NCBI RefSeq assembly: GCF_032854445.1
Contig: NC_088295.1
Span: 64,153,249-64,217,248, forward strand
DNA length: 64,000 nucleotides
Origin: Liolophura sinensis
Taxonomy: Eukaryota; Mollusca; Polyplacophora; Chitonida; Chitonidae
Direction: 5' to 3'
The position numbers were made by a program, and so were the translations under genes. The notes below the pieces were generated by a model that did no database searches, was not told where the DNA came from, and saw only the letters and a program-made list of their open reading frames with translations. Below are positions 26,391 to 38,558 of this stretch, one piece after another; positions within the stretch are counted from its first letter, which is position 1, and the number at the start of each line of letters is the position of its first letter.

Positions 26391-29300
26391 TTGTAATGAT
26401 TACCATACTGGTAAGATGTTTGTCTGTCAGCAGGTACATGTGTTGTATTAGGTATCATGCATGTCCTCCTGTCTTCTGCTGTTTTCATGTCACATACAAA
26501 CCAGATAACTTAGGAGAATATTTAGATAATACATCAGTGAAGTAAATAAATCAGTATTAATGTACACATACTGCATTTACATGTTAAAATCTGGGATGTT
26601 CACTTGACTTTTTGTAATGGATTTCACAATGCAATGCTGATTCACTTGAAAGTTTAACCACTGGTACGGAAGAAAAAGAATTTTTAATTCTGCACATATG
26701 TACAGCTTGACAGCTTTACATATGACTTATGTGCTTTTGCCTCATTGTGCTACAAGGAAAATTACTTTAGACTTCCAACAGCTATTATTTGTAGTAGCTC
26801 TTTAAAAGGCGGTGTGATAAAGGTGTGATAAAGATTTAGAATAATAAATACCATGAGTGCAAAAATTGTGCATATTACTGAACATATTTAGGTTGATACT
26901 TTGGGAACAGGCATAAGGGGCTTTGCCTAATGGCATTTTGATGGGTACTTTAGGTAGGAATTATTTTCCATGTTTGCCATAAGTTTTTCTCTAAGGACTA
27001 TAAAAAGCCTCAGTCACCTCAACATTTTATCGTACCAGCAATTTACATCATCCCTAGAGGTGCATATATTAATGTTCGGCAAAGATTTTACAAAGACCTG
27101 ATAAAAAACACAACCCTCACCTACTAACACCTCAACAATTGCCCTTTCCCACAGTCTGTGGTATGCATGTTTGTTGGCATGCTTTGGAAACCATACAGGA
27201 ACTACAGTAAATTACATACTTTTTCGTCATGATTTTTCATTTGTTTGTTGTGTAATCCATTACTAAATGACTCAAAGAAGGTCAATTTTACGAGTCATGG
27301 AAACCAAAGTGCCTGAGGTAAACCAACAACCTTTGCTCAGAAAAGTCACATATAGACTTGGGCATCATATTGATTGAATACAAGTGGTTTTCAATGAATA
27401 TGAGACTGAGGAAATGTCCCCACAGACACAATTGACCATTTATTTTCACCGAGACGCAACAAACGGTGAGAACGGGGAAAGCATAATAATGTATCCCTTT
27501 TAATTTATACAGTGTTTATGATTACAGTTTAAAAAAACTTTCTGATAAAAATTGATGTGCAGTGTAGAATACAACCAAGGAGTTCTTCAGTTAGCATTCA
27601 GAAGTTTGTTACATGGTGACCAAATCCATGAGGATTTACTTACGGACAAATGAATATAAGTATTTGATCACCAAAGAGGACCAGATACAAATATTGGTTT
27701 ATAATTTGGTCAAAAGTATCATCCAGTAAGGGTGTGCTATTAATGATTTTTTTTTCTTTGTAGTCTCTTTAGCTGAATATGAAAACACCTTTTGGCACGG
27801 TAAATTGGCAATTAGTGAAGACTTGTTTACCATGGAAACCTGAGATTTAAAGTGAACATAAAGTCTGCTGCTGTATATACATAGAAAGAATGATATAGGA
27901 CACAGTTATCACAGAAAAATATTTGAAAAATACTGTAAAGTTCTGAAAGCCGAATGCATGAAGTTAAGCATTGGAGATATGGTACCAACGGGCAATTCAC
28001 TCCTAGTGAGCTGAACTTGGCCAATCACTAGTGCTGAAAGCATCACGTGATAATTGGCTGTCATGTCGGAAAACCTATTAGCTCTTGATTTTCAGTGTGG
28101 TTTCTTGGTGGATAGACATATATTGATGCAAAAAATTGGGTTAGCTTAAGTGTTAAGCTGATGCATTCATGAGGAAGGAACTGTGAACGGTTGCCAGTGT
28201 CACAGTACGTACATGTTGGACAGGATACTGCAGTAACTTGTCAGGATGAGCTTTCAAGAAAACTGCCTTTGCCTGTAGAAAAATATTGTGACTCCACATT
28301 ATTTTTCCCTAGCAAATTCAGATTTATTACGAAAATATCTTCCCAAAATCTGAATGAAAGAGTCTGTTATCAATCAGAAGGTCCTGCTATGTTCGGTAAA
28401 TTCCCTGAAGTTGGTACAGCCAGCAAAGCCAAATGCTTATACCCATGCAGGTTGAGGACGAGCAGAACTGCTAAAACATGATGCTTACGAACATCTCCCT
28501 GACAGAGCGCCAAACTAAAAGAAACATCGACCCTTTGAACATGGAACAGAGCTGATACTCTTTGCTTGGATATCAGGCGCTTCATTTTAAAAGCTTAATA
28601 AAGTTTTGTAAAATAATTCTACATATCAGTGTCTTCGTGGTGATTTTTGATCTTCACCATGCGCCGGGGAGGGGGGGGGGCAAAGTGGAGATGTTCATAC
28701 CAGAGGGGTGTGACACAGGGAACGTTTTCTGCCTCAGGCAAGGGCCTGACCTGGCTCTAAGTGGCTGGTTAGCTGGTGGTATGATTCCAGGTGAAATTAA
28801 ATGAGAGCACCGTCTATGTTATCAGAGAAATTCGCCAATGGCTGCCATAAAATTCCATCTACCGTTATAAGCTTATCGGTCACATCCCGGTATAACACTT
28901 AGCTGACCACTACTAAAAGGCTTTGCTGGGGAAACAAAAGTAATTTGATGGCTGGAATTGCTGTTGATATGGCCTCTGGTGCTTTTAGGCTGGAGGGACG
29001 AAGGCAGCTCATTACACTTTAGTCTAGATGCCAATAAGCCTATATTCATCTTCTCTGAGCTGATTTATTCCAGATTCTTATTATCACCTATTCTGCTGAA
29101 GTACGTTTTTTTATTTTCTGCCCTTGCATTTTCTCTTCGTAAGTCAATTTGCAGGTCATGAAAATATTGTAGAAAATTTAATGTCTTTTTCTGCCCCATA
29201 GGGAAATGTATATTGGTGATAAAATATATGTCTGGATAGAGACGCCTAGCTGCCCTGACTGGTTTATGTCAGCAAGATTGAACACCAGGGGATGCTCAAA

Positions 29301-30481
29301 TAGAAAAAAAAGGGCGTTAATTTTTACACAAGCATAACATGTTTTCTGTCAAAGGGGACATAACTTGATAGTCATATGCAAGGTTCCAGCTTTTGCCAGT
29401 CAGCCGCTGTGAGGCATTGTCAGGTGCTGATGGATGGTGTTGTAATAGCAGAGAGCGTGAAGACAGGTCCTAGAAATTCTTCCCTGACATAACCTTAATT
29501 GACCATGTCTGTCTAACTGGCAAGATATTCTTACCTAGTCATCGAGAAAAAAACTCACAAACCCTGATTATGTATTTTGTACCCGTCATCTTGATGCATA
29601 TTTCCATCATATCGTTTTATCTAAACTTTTTTTTTCTGTGGGCGTTTTTTATTTGCACTGTATTGATCTGTGTCCATGTCGGCGGCCTTTGTGGGAAATA
29701 TTTTTCTTTCTGCCTGTCAGTATTAACTTGAACTAATACATCACGAACAGGCCTGACATTTACAGTCTGTCTCAGAGTCTTAAGCAAGAAATGATTAGAC
29801 AAGATCCGAATTGATGGGTCCAAGTTGGTGCCCTCTGAAACACATGGTGCATTTCTTTGGCAGTCCTAGCTATTACTAAATAAGTTGTGTACTCGCTAGC
29901 AAGCGACGATATGGCTGGGAGAGGCTAGATGAATAAATCTGATAGCTACCTCTACCATCATGGAACACAATGGATACTGTAGTCACTCAGGAAAAGGAAA
30001 CGTGTGCTTGGTGTCAAGGATTTTGTGCCAGTCAGTTTCATGCATACTTGAGTCATGCGGTTCTTTTATAACAGAATGAGAAATTTTTCTGCTAGAGTGT
30101 TATCATAGTGATCTAGTGTCTGTCTGGGACCAAATAACCAGGGCCAGAAGTCGGTGAGGGATGCTGGTATAAGGCCCTGAAACTTGGTTCACAGCTCTAA
30201 TATGTATTTACATGTATATGTATTGATACATATCAAATTCTTGTTGATGTACAACTTCTGTTTGTTCATTGGCGACATTTCGATGAAGAAAGTCACACCG
30301 TTATCAAGTCAGTGATGACAGTGTTAGTATATTTACACCAAAGCAAACTTGTCTGTGAATAAATAGAAGATATACATCTATAAGAATCTCAGTGTTTCTA
30401 TATATACAGCATATCTGAATTGTGCTCACCAGCAGAGACAAACACTGGGGACAACCATGTTATAGTTGTGCAGCACCGGTA
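26391..30481. other. Noncoding DNA, no gene seen
   Basis: AT-rich, with a G run at 28671-28680 and a short direct duplication GGTGTGATAAA at about 26810-26832. The 96-codon plus-strand frame at 28191-28481 and the 71-codon minus frame opposite it show no known domain. Confidence 0.5.
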
Positions 30482-30678
30482 CTTATTTATTTCATTTAAG
30501 TGGTGTTTATAATGTCACACTGAAGGATCTTTCACTTATGTGATGGTGGTTCATTTTATGATGGTATGAGGTAAACCACTGACTTTTGTCTAGTTACTAA
30601 CAAACTTTCCCCATGGCAAGTGGTATTTACAAAACACCACTGCACAATCTGCCTCACTGGTGTTATTAACCACTTTAA
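30482..30678 (-). mobile_element. SINE family B, degenerate
   Basis: The + strand reads TTTATTTCATTTAAGTGGTG, a TCACACTGAAGGATC segment, TTTCACTTATGTGATGGTGG, and then ACCACTGACTTTTGTC, CTAGTTACTAACAAACTTTC and AAGTGGTATTTAC. This inner part matches the 26012-26390 copy (CCACTGACCTTTGGTGAGCT, then ACTGGCAAAC). It ends in TATTAACCACTTTAAT, the reverse complement of an A-box-like AAGTGGTTAATA. It is shorter than the 26012 copy, so a middle part is missing. Confidence 0.7.
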
Positions 30679-33458
30679 TAACTATTTGTTTAAAATTTAT
30701 TTGTAACATTGGATGATCAATATACATGTGTGTGAGATGTTCCTGGACACTGACACTCTGTGTAGACACTCTGTGTCAGTGTTATGAAGTATGACCTTTG
30801 AAGTGTTGAGCGCATCTGCCAATGCTGTATCATGGCATGATTAAGTGGTGTGTTCAGCCTGTATACCACTGCCATGAATTATTTCTCAGACAATTCCTTC
30901 ACCAGACCTATGTCCACCTGGAAAGATTAATAAAGGTTTTCTTCAACAGCCTGAAATGTCAGTGAATAATTCAACATATGACCTGTTTGGTGAATTCATA
31001 GTGCTTTCCCTTATGGGCATAAAAACCACCTTGCCAGTGGTTTGATACAGTTTACTTGTATTACTCTTTGATATTTTGATGTTCATCCAAGAGTGTGCTT
31101 AATGAACCTACTCACTGCAGATATTTAGAAATTAAATTCCAATAGATTCAGTAAATTTTTTTGGGCAAAACTGTTGCTTTAAATTCTTCACCATGTGAAG
31201 CTGAATTATTTCATTTATTCCTCTTTGTTCAGAGGAAGGCAGTTCAAGGGTTTGATAATTAACTGCTGGTTTTTATCATTTATAGAATTAGAAGTTTAAG
31301 GAACAGGCATGGAAAACGTTGGCAGAGCTCTGGTAGTAGATAACTTCATAGCAAGTTCAGTGACAGTAGTACTGTTTATTCAGAACTCTCCTACAAGAAA
31401 ATATTTTATATTTTAAATCAGAAAGCAAGATATAGTTTATGTGGTAAAGTAAAATGTTTATCTGAACCATTATTAATTTAACAGTTCACATTTAAATAAA
31501 GTACTCATCGTCGTCTGGAAGGCTATTTCATGCAGATTGCAAATACAGTTTTCATGGTTGTGACATTACAGATTTTTCATATTTCCGCATATTTCAGTGA
31601 TGGTTGTGTTGTTTATGCTAACTTGAACCTCTTTCATATAGAATTGTTTTACCTTTAATAGTATGATCATCTTAACTGATGTATTCAGTGATGCCTACTT
31701 GAGATGGCCTTAAGACTGTTGATAATAAGTCACTCTGTGGAATTGGATCCATATGTACACTCATCTTGCCTTTGAAGGTGATTGCACCTGCTCTAAGACC
31801 TAGTGATATATAAACCACTAAGGCTGATTTTATTCTTAAGAGGATAATTTTCGTTTATCTCAACTGTTTCTACAAGTAAAGACTTTGACCATGGTGATGA
31901 CCTTCAACATTTTTTCATTGGTGCATGTGTGTTTATGTGTGTCTTTTGGAATTAACATGAACATGCTGTGATACATAGCCAGTCTTTTTCACTGACCATC
32001 ACCCCCCAGGCCTTGAAGTGCTGGGAGTAAAGTAGATGAAACCCCTTGTTCGTACTATCACCTGGGACCTGCTTCTTTATCAGAGAGCTTACTGTAAGCG
32101 GCTTTTCCTTAGATGTCTCATTAAGAATGTATGGAACAGTTTGCCATTAGTAAGTTTTGAATGTCTGACAGTAACTTCTTAAAAGTTTTTTTCTTTTTTT
32201 GACACTGACAGTATGATAGTTGGCATTCAGCTTCACGTCGGGGTTGCTCTTTAGTGTGCCGAGAAGAGAAGAAACTAATCAGTTAATTTGTTTGAACTGG
32301 TCTTTGTACTTCTTGACATTAGAGGTAACCTTTTCATGGTGATCGATTTTGAGAAATGATTTTTTCCCTGAAATTTTGACGATAATTGTCAATTTTGTAA
32401 ATTTTATCCCATAGCACTTTGAAAGAATTCAGAACTGTCAACGCTGCTGGAATCACAATAACTCTCAAGAGATGTCGATTAGCCTTGTTTGCCCCGCACA
32501 AGTGGCTGTGACATACAACTGGATGACAGGAGAGAGACAGAGTGACAGATAGTCAATAGGGGACACTATATTCTCTTTTATGTGGGTCAGTTCTCTCCAC
32601 CTCAGACAGGATCCACTGGTAATTGAACATAGCAGACACTTGACTGAATATCGGCCCGCATAAATCTGTTTTCTCCATGACAACTTATCACATCTTCCAG
32701 AATCTGTCCTGAACTTCCCAGTCTGAAATGTGAACCTGAAAGATACTGTGCACAAATAAAACAAACTGTTTGTTCTTTATGACAGTGCCGGTCAATGTAA
32801 AATGAGAAAATGGATGGTCCTATGAGGAATTGAACCAGACGCCCTTCGAGATTTGTCATTCAAAAGTAGCTTTGTGACCGAATAACACGCGTAGCATAGT
32901 GGAATTGGAAATTGACTGCTGCAAGCAGTTTATAAGCAAGACTTCCATTACAATGCACCAAGATATGAATTCTTGGGTGGATTTTGACTGGATTTTGATC
33001 TGGCAGTCTTGCTATGTTACACCCATCTTATTGCTACATACATGTATATCTTACTCAGATCACATGGTCATAGGTGTAGCACCTTAGTAAGGCTGTGGTA
33101 TCCTGACAAAAGCTAAGTCAGCTGACCTTTCTATAGCTGTCAGACAGGAATAATGGAAGCATCATATATCTATTCAAGGTAGATATAAAAATTCCCGGTA
33201 CCAAACGATGTGTGTGCAGAGGATGTTAAGTCAGGATCGAACTGTGCTGTATCCGCTACATGCAAGAACTGATCAGCCATATGGACAGTGAGCTGTAGTT
33301 TACTATCACAATAACTTGTCAGTAACAAGTTGGAATTCTTTCCTTACTCATTTCATGACTGATCTTCTAAGGAAGAAAGTGTTACGGTCATTTGGTTTCT
33401 CTTAACATACATATAGCTATGGATCTGCTACCTAATTTGTGGTTTGAGCATTTCAATA
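30679..33458. other. Noncoding DNA with one possible old tRNA-like element
   Basis: AT-rich. A perfect 10-bp inverted repeat lies at 30747-30782. A B-box-like GAGGAATTGAACC at 32823-32835 (reverse complement GGTTCAATTCCTC) suggests an old tRNA-headed SINE on the minus strand covering part of 32460-32890, but the body does not match families A to D clearly. No exon seen. Confidence 0.4.
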
Positions 33459-33727
33459 TTATTTATTTATTTCTTTGAGGTAGTACCACATCATACTGAA
33501 GATTGTTCCCTTTGTAGAATGAGTGGTATTTGTCTTTGTAGAGGAAGATGGGAAGAGTTTGCTGGAAACCAATCCTTTTCTTAAACAGTACTCGTAGCTA
33601 AGATAACCAGGTGTGGAAGCCTAGAGCCTAACCACCCTGAGCTGGATTTGAACACAATCCCCCATTGGTTATTGAACCTGTTGTCTTTATCAAGAACTAT
33701 GCCATGGACAACTGACCCAGTGAGTCT
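33459..33727 (-). mobile_element. SINE, old copy, full-length type (family B-like)
   Basis: On the + strand the tail (TATTTATTTATTTCTTTGAG, then a TAGTACCACATCATACTGAAG segment) comes first. The minus-strand head reads ACTGGGTCAGTTGTCCATGG, an A-box-like segment, with a B box at 33644-33654 (reverse complement GTGTTCAAATCC). The total of about 270 bp matches the other SINEs. The copy is heavily diverged. A 119-codon open frame (33581-33940, minus) passes through it and is not a gene. Confidence 0.7.
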
Positions 33728-34080
33728 TTGAGATTTGCATTCAAAAACAGTCATGTGTTGAAAATATTGAAAAAGACATACAGTACATACAAATGTACAT
33801 GTACATGTATGTGTAGGACTTTTGGATTCTGTACCACATTTTTTTTTTTTGACTATTAAGGGTCCTTCTGTATGGCTACCAAGAAAATGTAATGCATATA
33901 TTTCTGCTTTATTAAGCCATTTTTTTATTAAGCTCATCATTCATATGTCAGTTTATGGGCTGGTCCTCAGAATTGTACATGAAAAGTATTGATCATGACA
34001 GGTGACCATGGTGAAAAAAGAACAGACGACATGTGTTAACTTGTTTTTCTGAAGGAATAAGTGATGTGAACAGATTACAT
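33728..34080. other. Noncoding spacer with TACATGTA run
   Basis: Contains the palindromic run TGTACATGTACATGTATGTG at 33793-33812 and a poly-T tract at 33839-33850. No gene seen. Confidence 0.5.
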
Positions 34081-34283
34081 GTAGTTATAACTGGAGCCCC
34101 ACGATGACTGTAGTTATAACTGGAGCCCCACGATGACTGAAGTTATAACTGGTGCCCCACGATGACTGTAGTTATAACTGGAGCCCCACAATCACTGTAG
34201 TTATAACTTGAGCCCCACGATGACTGTAGTTATAACCGGAGCCCCACGATGACTGTAGTTATAACTGGAGCCCCACAATGACT
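34081..34283. repeat. 29-bp minisatellite, 7 copies
   Basis: Seven contiguous 29-bp units, each starting GTAGTTATAACTGGAGCCCC and ending AYGATGACT-like. Variants: unit 3 has GAAG and GGTGCC, unit 4 has CAATCACT, unit 5 has TTGAGCC, unit 6 has CCGGAGCC, unit 7 has CAATGACT. Units 1 and 2 are identical. The array starts abruptly after ATTACAT and ends before GTGTGACAGG. Confidence 0.97.
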
Positions 34284-37200
34284 GTGTGACAGGCCATCAA
34301 TATGTCTGTTAGCTTGTAAATCTCACATGGTGTTGCTGAAGACACACTTGTGTATAAGCAAACGTTCCTCTAACAAACATGTGGTCTCTTTTCTAATTAC
34401 AGGCATTCTTCTCAGAATGGACTTTTATTTGATACATCACCTACAGGAGCAATTTTTAAATCAAGGAACTGATCACATGACCCTTAAAGTCCACAGAAAT
34501 TTCTAACTACACAGAGCCCACATTCTTTTTTCAGTTGTCGCTTCACACATTTCTTTTTACAAACCGCTCTAAAATATCTCCATGTTGTAATGTTAATTTC
34601 CAGTTTTTGTCACAATGGACATTTATCGTGCTTTCAAATTTAGAAGTTGTGTGGAAGGTCCCATCAGGGAGTGCCTTAAGTGGGCTTGTATTTCACTGTA
34701 CAACAGTTTATGATATATCAATTTCTGATTTATGGATAAGTGAGTCCTTGTTCCAGATTGCTATTCCATTGGTGTCTCCTTGAAATAGATTTGTTTTATT
34801 GTCTGCATCCGTTTGTTAATCAGAATGACGATGTTTAAGTACACAGCTTCAATAAAGGTGCTTGTACTGGCGGAAGTATATATCATTATGATTATTGGAT
34901 GCATCATTGATAATTTGTGGGCATTTTCACAGATGAAGGTTTTTTCTCATAAGCAAACAGCCTATTTTAATTGTTGTATTAAAGATAATGTGGTGTTGAA
35001 TTTGAACCAAGAACTGCAGTTGTGGCATTTAGATTTTATGATGGGAGACTGAATGTGCATCCATACTGTCATAATGTTTCATTTCCACTATTCAAGATTG
35101 CACACATGCTTGCATTTCATGCACCTCTGACAGTGGCAAGGAGACCATGAGACAAAAGATAAGATAGGAAAATGAATAACATTGTATGATATTTTGGGAA
35201 CTATTGCTGATAATAACTGAAAATCGTACTGTGTTAGAGCAGCCTGCATAGGGATGTAAATTGTGATTGTCAACAAAGCATAGTGTTAGACTAATGAGGC
35301 TTTGAATCAGAGTTTTTAATTAACTCCCATGTTACTTAGACAATATATTCACTCCCATGTTTGTGCAAATAAAACGAGTTGACACAAGTAAAATGGCAAA
35401 TGCCAGGTGTGACAAGCAGATAAGGTAATATTTCATTAACTGTATTTAATGTAAAATTTCAGCCCAAGAAACTCCATCTTTACCAGCAAATAAGGATCAT
35501 AAAATATATTTGGTGGTTTTTCCCATAGGAAGTCATCATATCTTCCAAAGAAACATCAAGACACCATTCTAAGATCAATAGAACTCTCAGAATCATGCAA
35601 AAAGGGAAACTTTGTGATGGACAAAATTTTCATGAATTTTGTTATTACAGTGTAATATCATATAGGTCTGGCTTTCTACTTCGTTCTTACACTTTTACTG
35701 CACTTTTCATCAAAGAAGCTTGATTCTTTTCATTATTTCTATGAGTGAATCAGTCAGTATATTAAGCTCAGTTTCAGGTTTGTGAAAGTATCTCTATCAG
35801 AACATTTTAATTAGTATTTAATAATTGGGTTTAATTAATTCATTGTTATAGTTTTCTGTTACAGAAGATTAAAGAAGAACAAACCGTAAATACAAAACAT
35901 TCATTTACATCCCTGTCAGTTAACGTGCAAGAAACAAGTTCATGCGATATTTGTCATCTTATGGTTAGGGCAAAATTTTTCAAGATCCCTATCTCCATTT
36001 CATTGCCTGTCATGTTACATCATGCCACTTTTCATGTATTTTCAACTGAATTCCATTGATCATGTAAGCCAGAACTCCGACCTGGTAGTAAGTGCCATAA
36101 CATGGTAAATAACATTTGTTTATTCACATACAAATGTGACAGTGTGCAGAAGATCTGGATACATAATCAGCTTCAGAAAGTCCAGTTGTATGTCTTTCCA
36201 ACATCACCGTAAACATTTTGACTACTACTTCCACTTGCAGGTGCAGTCTGTCTTCCATTAAAATTATGGACATATATTTTAGGGGATTTATTAATGAAAG
36301 TTGTCTTTGGAAATTTGACCTTTGATATTGTTTTGCCAATTGATGGCCTGAACTGTGATTTAATACTTCATATACTAGTGCTCACTCAAGCAGAAACAGT
36401 ACCTAATATCCAACTGTACTTGTAGGTAGATTCATGGGTGACAGTCATCATTTTGCACAGTGCTGAAAGATGTCAGAGTTTTACCATGAGCAGGCCAAGA
36501 TGAGAAACTATCAAAAATAACCTGACATCAATAAATCTTGTCATATTGTGATGAAGCTTGCAGCCAACACTAGTTTCAATTCTGTGGTCTGTAGAATAAC
36601 AGGTTTATCCCTGTGATAAGGAATCTGCTTCCATTTCCTGTCAGACGTTGCACGTATCTGTGATGATGTATCATTAAGGTTACATATACACTGGCACAAC
36701 CACCTACATCAAGTCTATTCTCTGAGTTTCATTTTCCACATGAAGGTGACGGCTAAATTAGGCTCGTTGGTTTCCAATTAATCTTGGTTGTATCTTATTA
36801 GCCAATTGGAGCGAAGCTTTGTTGGGGTTAAGGTGGTGTAGCCATTTCGCATTAAATCACCTCTTGGCATGCGAGAGGCCAATTCAGTAAGAGCTGAAGC
36901 ATAGCTGGATAGGTTTTAGGCCTTACACTGTAAAACAGACAGCAGTAGGCAAGTTGTCACTCTTGTCATTCAAGGGACTCGATTACCGCCAAAGTCTCTT
37001 AACACTCTCACATGAAGACGTTGCCCAATCTGTAGAATCCTGTGTCAAAGGTGTGGGTGGGCAAGGATTGGCTTCTCAACAATCCAAAGATGTTTTTTTA
37101 CCCTGTGTTTGTTTCCTTTTAGTATATCACGGACAACCATCTGATATTATGTTTTTTTCATTAAAGGTGTCCCTGGTAGAAACCAGCTTGCAGGTTTGTT

Positions 37201-38272
37201 TGGAGTGGAGGGTATTATTTTGTGCCTTTTAACTTTCATCAATAATTTACCAGACCCAGTGTTGCCTGTTCTTCGTTAGTTGATTATACATCATATTGTC
37301 TGAGAGGGTGTTTAAAGCATCAGCCAAGATAGTCAGCTTATGACAATCTGTCTGAGCGGAATCTGATTGATGTGGGTGGCAAGTCAGCCATGATATGTAA
37401 TTATTTTAAAACCACTGACTATACCTGATAACCTACCCAGAAAGGCTCCATGTTTAACCAAGCCAGCTGAATAGAGATTCCATGTGCGGTAAATTATGCA
37501 CTGGTAGTTCTTCTACGTCTTTTTCCCTTCCGGTCATGTTTAGTAATAATGCTGGTCAAGAAAAGACAGACAATTGTAGTGCCCAGAATTGGTACTCAGG
37601 ATCATGAAGGCGGCACTTCTTGTCTGGCATGTTCAGGGAATAGTGCAATATTATTATAGTGAAGTGTTTATTAGCTCCACCAAGGGGGCTGTGTTTTTGC
37701 AGTTTAGTTGTCTGCCAGAATCTTACAGAATAGGTTTTGCACCAATTTGAAAAAGCTTTTGTCACACTTCATAATATTTTTGTAGTTTATATGGCTCAAT
37801 GAACTTTTCAAATGATTCTTCAGCATTTTCATACAGGACACAAATGCATTTCTTTACCTTGCAACAGAATATTGCCCCTTTACTGGAACTGATCCTATGT
37901 TTGAGGGTGGTTGCACTGTAGTTAGGGAATTAGTATGTTTAGCTGTGGGGGAGGTTTGCACTCTCTTCTAGTGTATAGGCCTAAACTGCCGTAAGCTCAT
38001 TACCAACCTAATGGTTGACTTTTTGGCGTGCAAAAATTGGCGGACAATTTGTATTGAATCCTCTTATAGGTTTTGTATATGAATCTAAGTACATACACAT
38101 GTACCAGTCTGATCTGACAGCTGCACTAAATGAATACCTCATTCAGTTAGGGTTATAAATATGGTCATGGCCAGCAGCAGATGTTTTGTTTCAAAATGAA
38201 TTGTGGACATGAATGTTGTCTGTTTGGCACAAAGGTGGCCATAGTATCCTCCAGTAATGGATGTAGCTGTCA
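34284..38272. other. Noncoding DNA, no gene seen
   Basis: AT-rich, with no exon supported. A compact complex block at 36715-36905 contains CCAATTAATC, CCAATTGG and TTATTAGCC words and is a candidate regulatory element (see findings). Confidence 0.5.
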
Positions 38273-38286
38273 GTATGGATGATTAT

Positions 38287-38544
38287 TTATCTATTTATTG
38301 GATTGATGTTTTACGTCGTACTCAAGAGTATTTCACTTATACGACAGCAGCCAGCATTATGGTGGGAGGAAACCGGGCAGAGCCCAGGGGAAACCATCCG
38401 CAGGTTGCTGGCAGACCTTCACACGTACGGCCGGAGAGGAAGCCAGCATGAGCTGGACTTGAACTCACAGCGACTGCATTGGTGAGAGGCTCTTGGGTTA
38501 TTACGCTGCGCAAGTGCGCTAACCAACTGAGCCACGGAGTCCCC
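38287..38544 (-). mobile_element. SINE family A, full length, 14-bp TSD
   Basis: Minus-strand copy, full length from the GGGGACTCCGTGGCTCAGTT head to the (TAAA)n-like tail. The A box lies at 38523-38534 (reverse complement TGGCTCAGTTGG) and the B box at 38455-38466 (GAGTTCAAGTCC), an intact internal pol III promoter pattern. The flanks are GTATGGATGATTAT (38273-38286) and GTATAGATGATTAT (38545-38558), a 14-bp target-site duplication with one mismatch. The head is tRNA-related and the body contains the GGCGGCCAGCATTATGG-like module (one base differs here). This resembles tRNA-headed SINE families described in molluscs (for example RUDI/V-SINE types). The family name is not verified. Confidence 0.92.
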
Positions 38545-38558
38545 GTATAGATGATTAT

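Noticed and set aside
33581-33940. 119-codon minus-strand open frame
   Set aside because: It passes through a SINE copy, a poly-T tract and a TACATGTA run. It is a shadow of repeats.
34081-34283. 29-bp repeat that superficially resembles a CRISPR repeat length
   Set aside because: The units are contiguous with no unique spacers, and the window is eukaryotic. It is a minisatellite.
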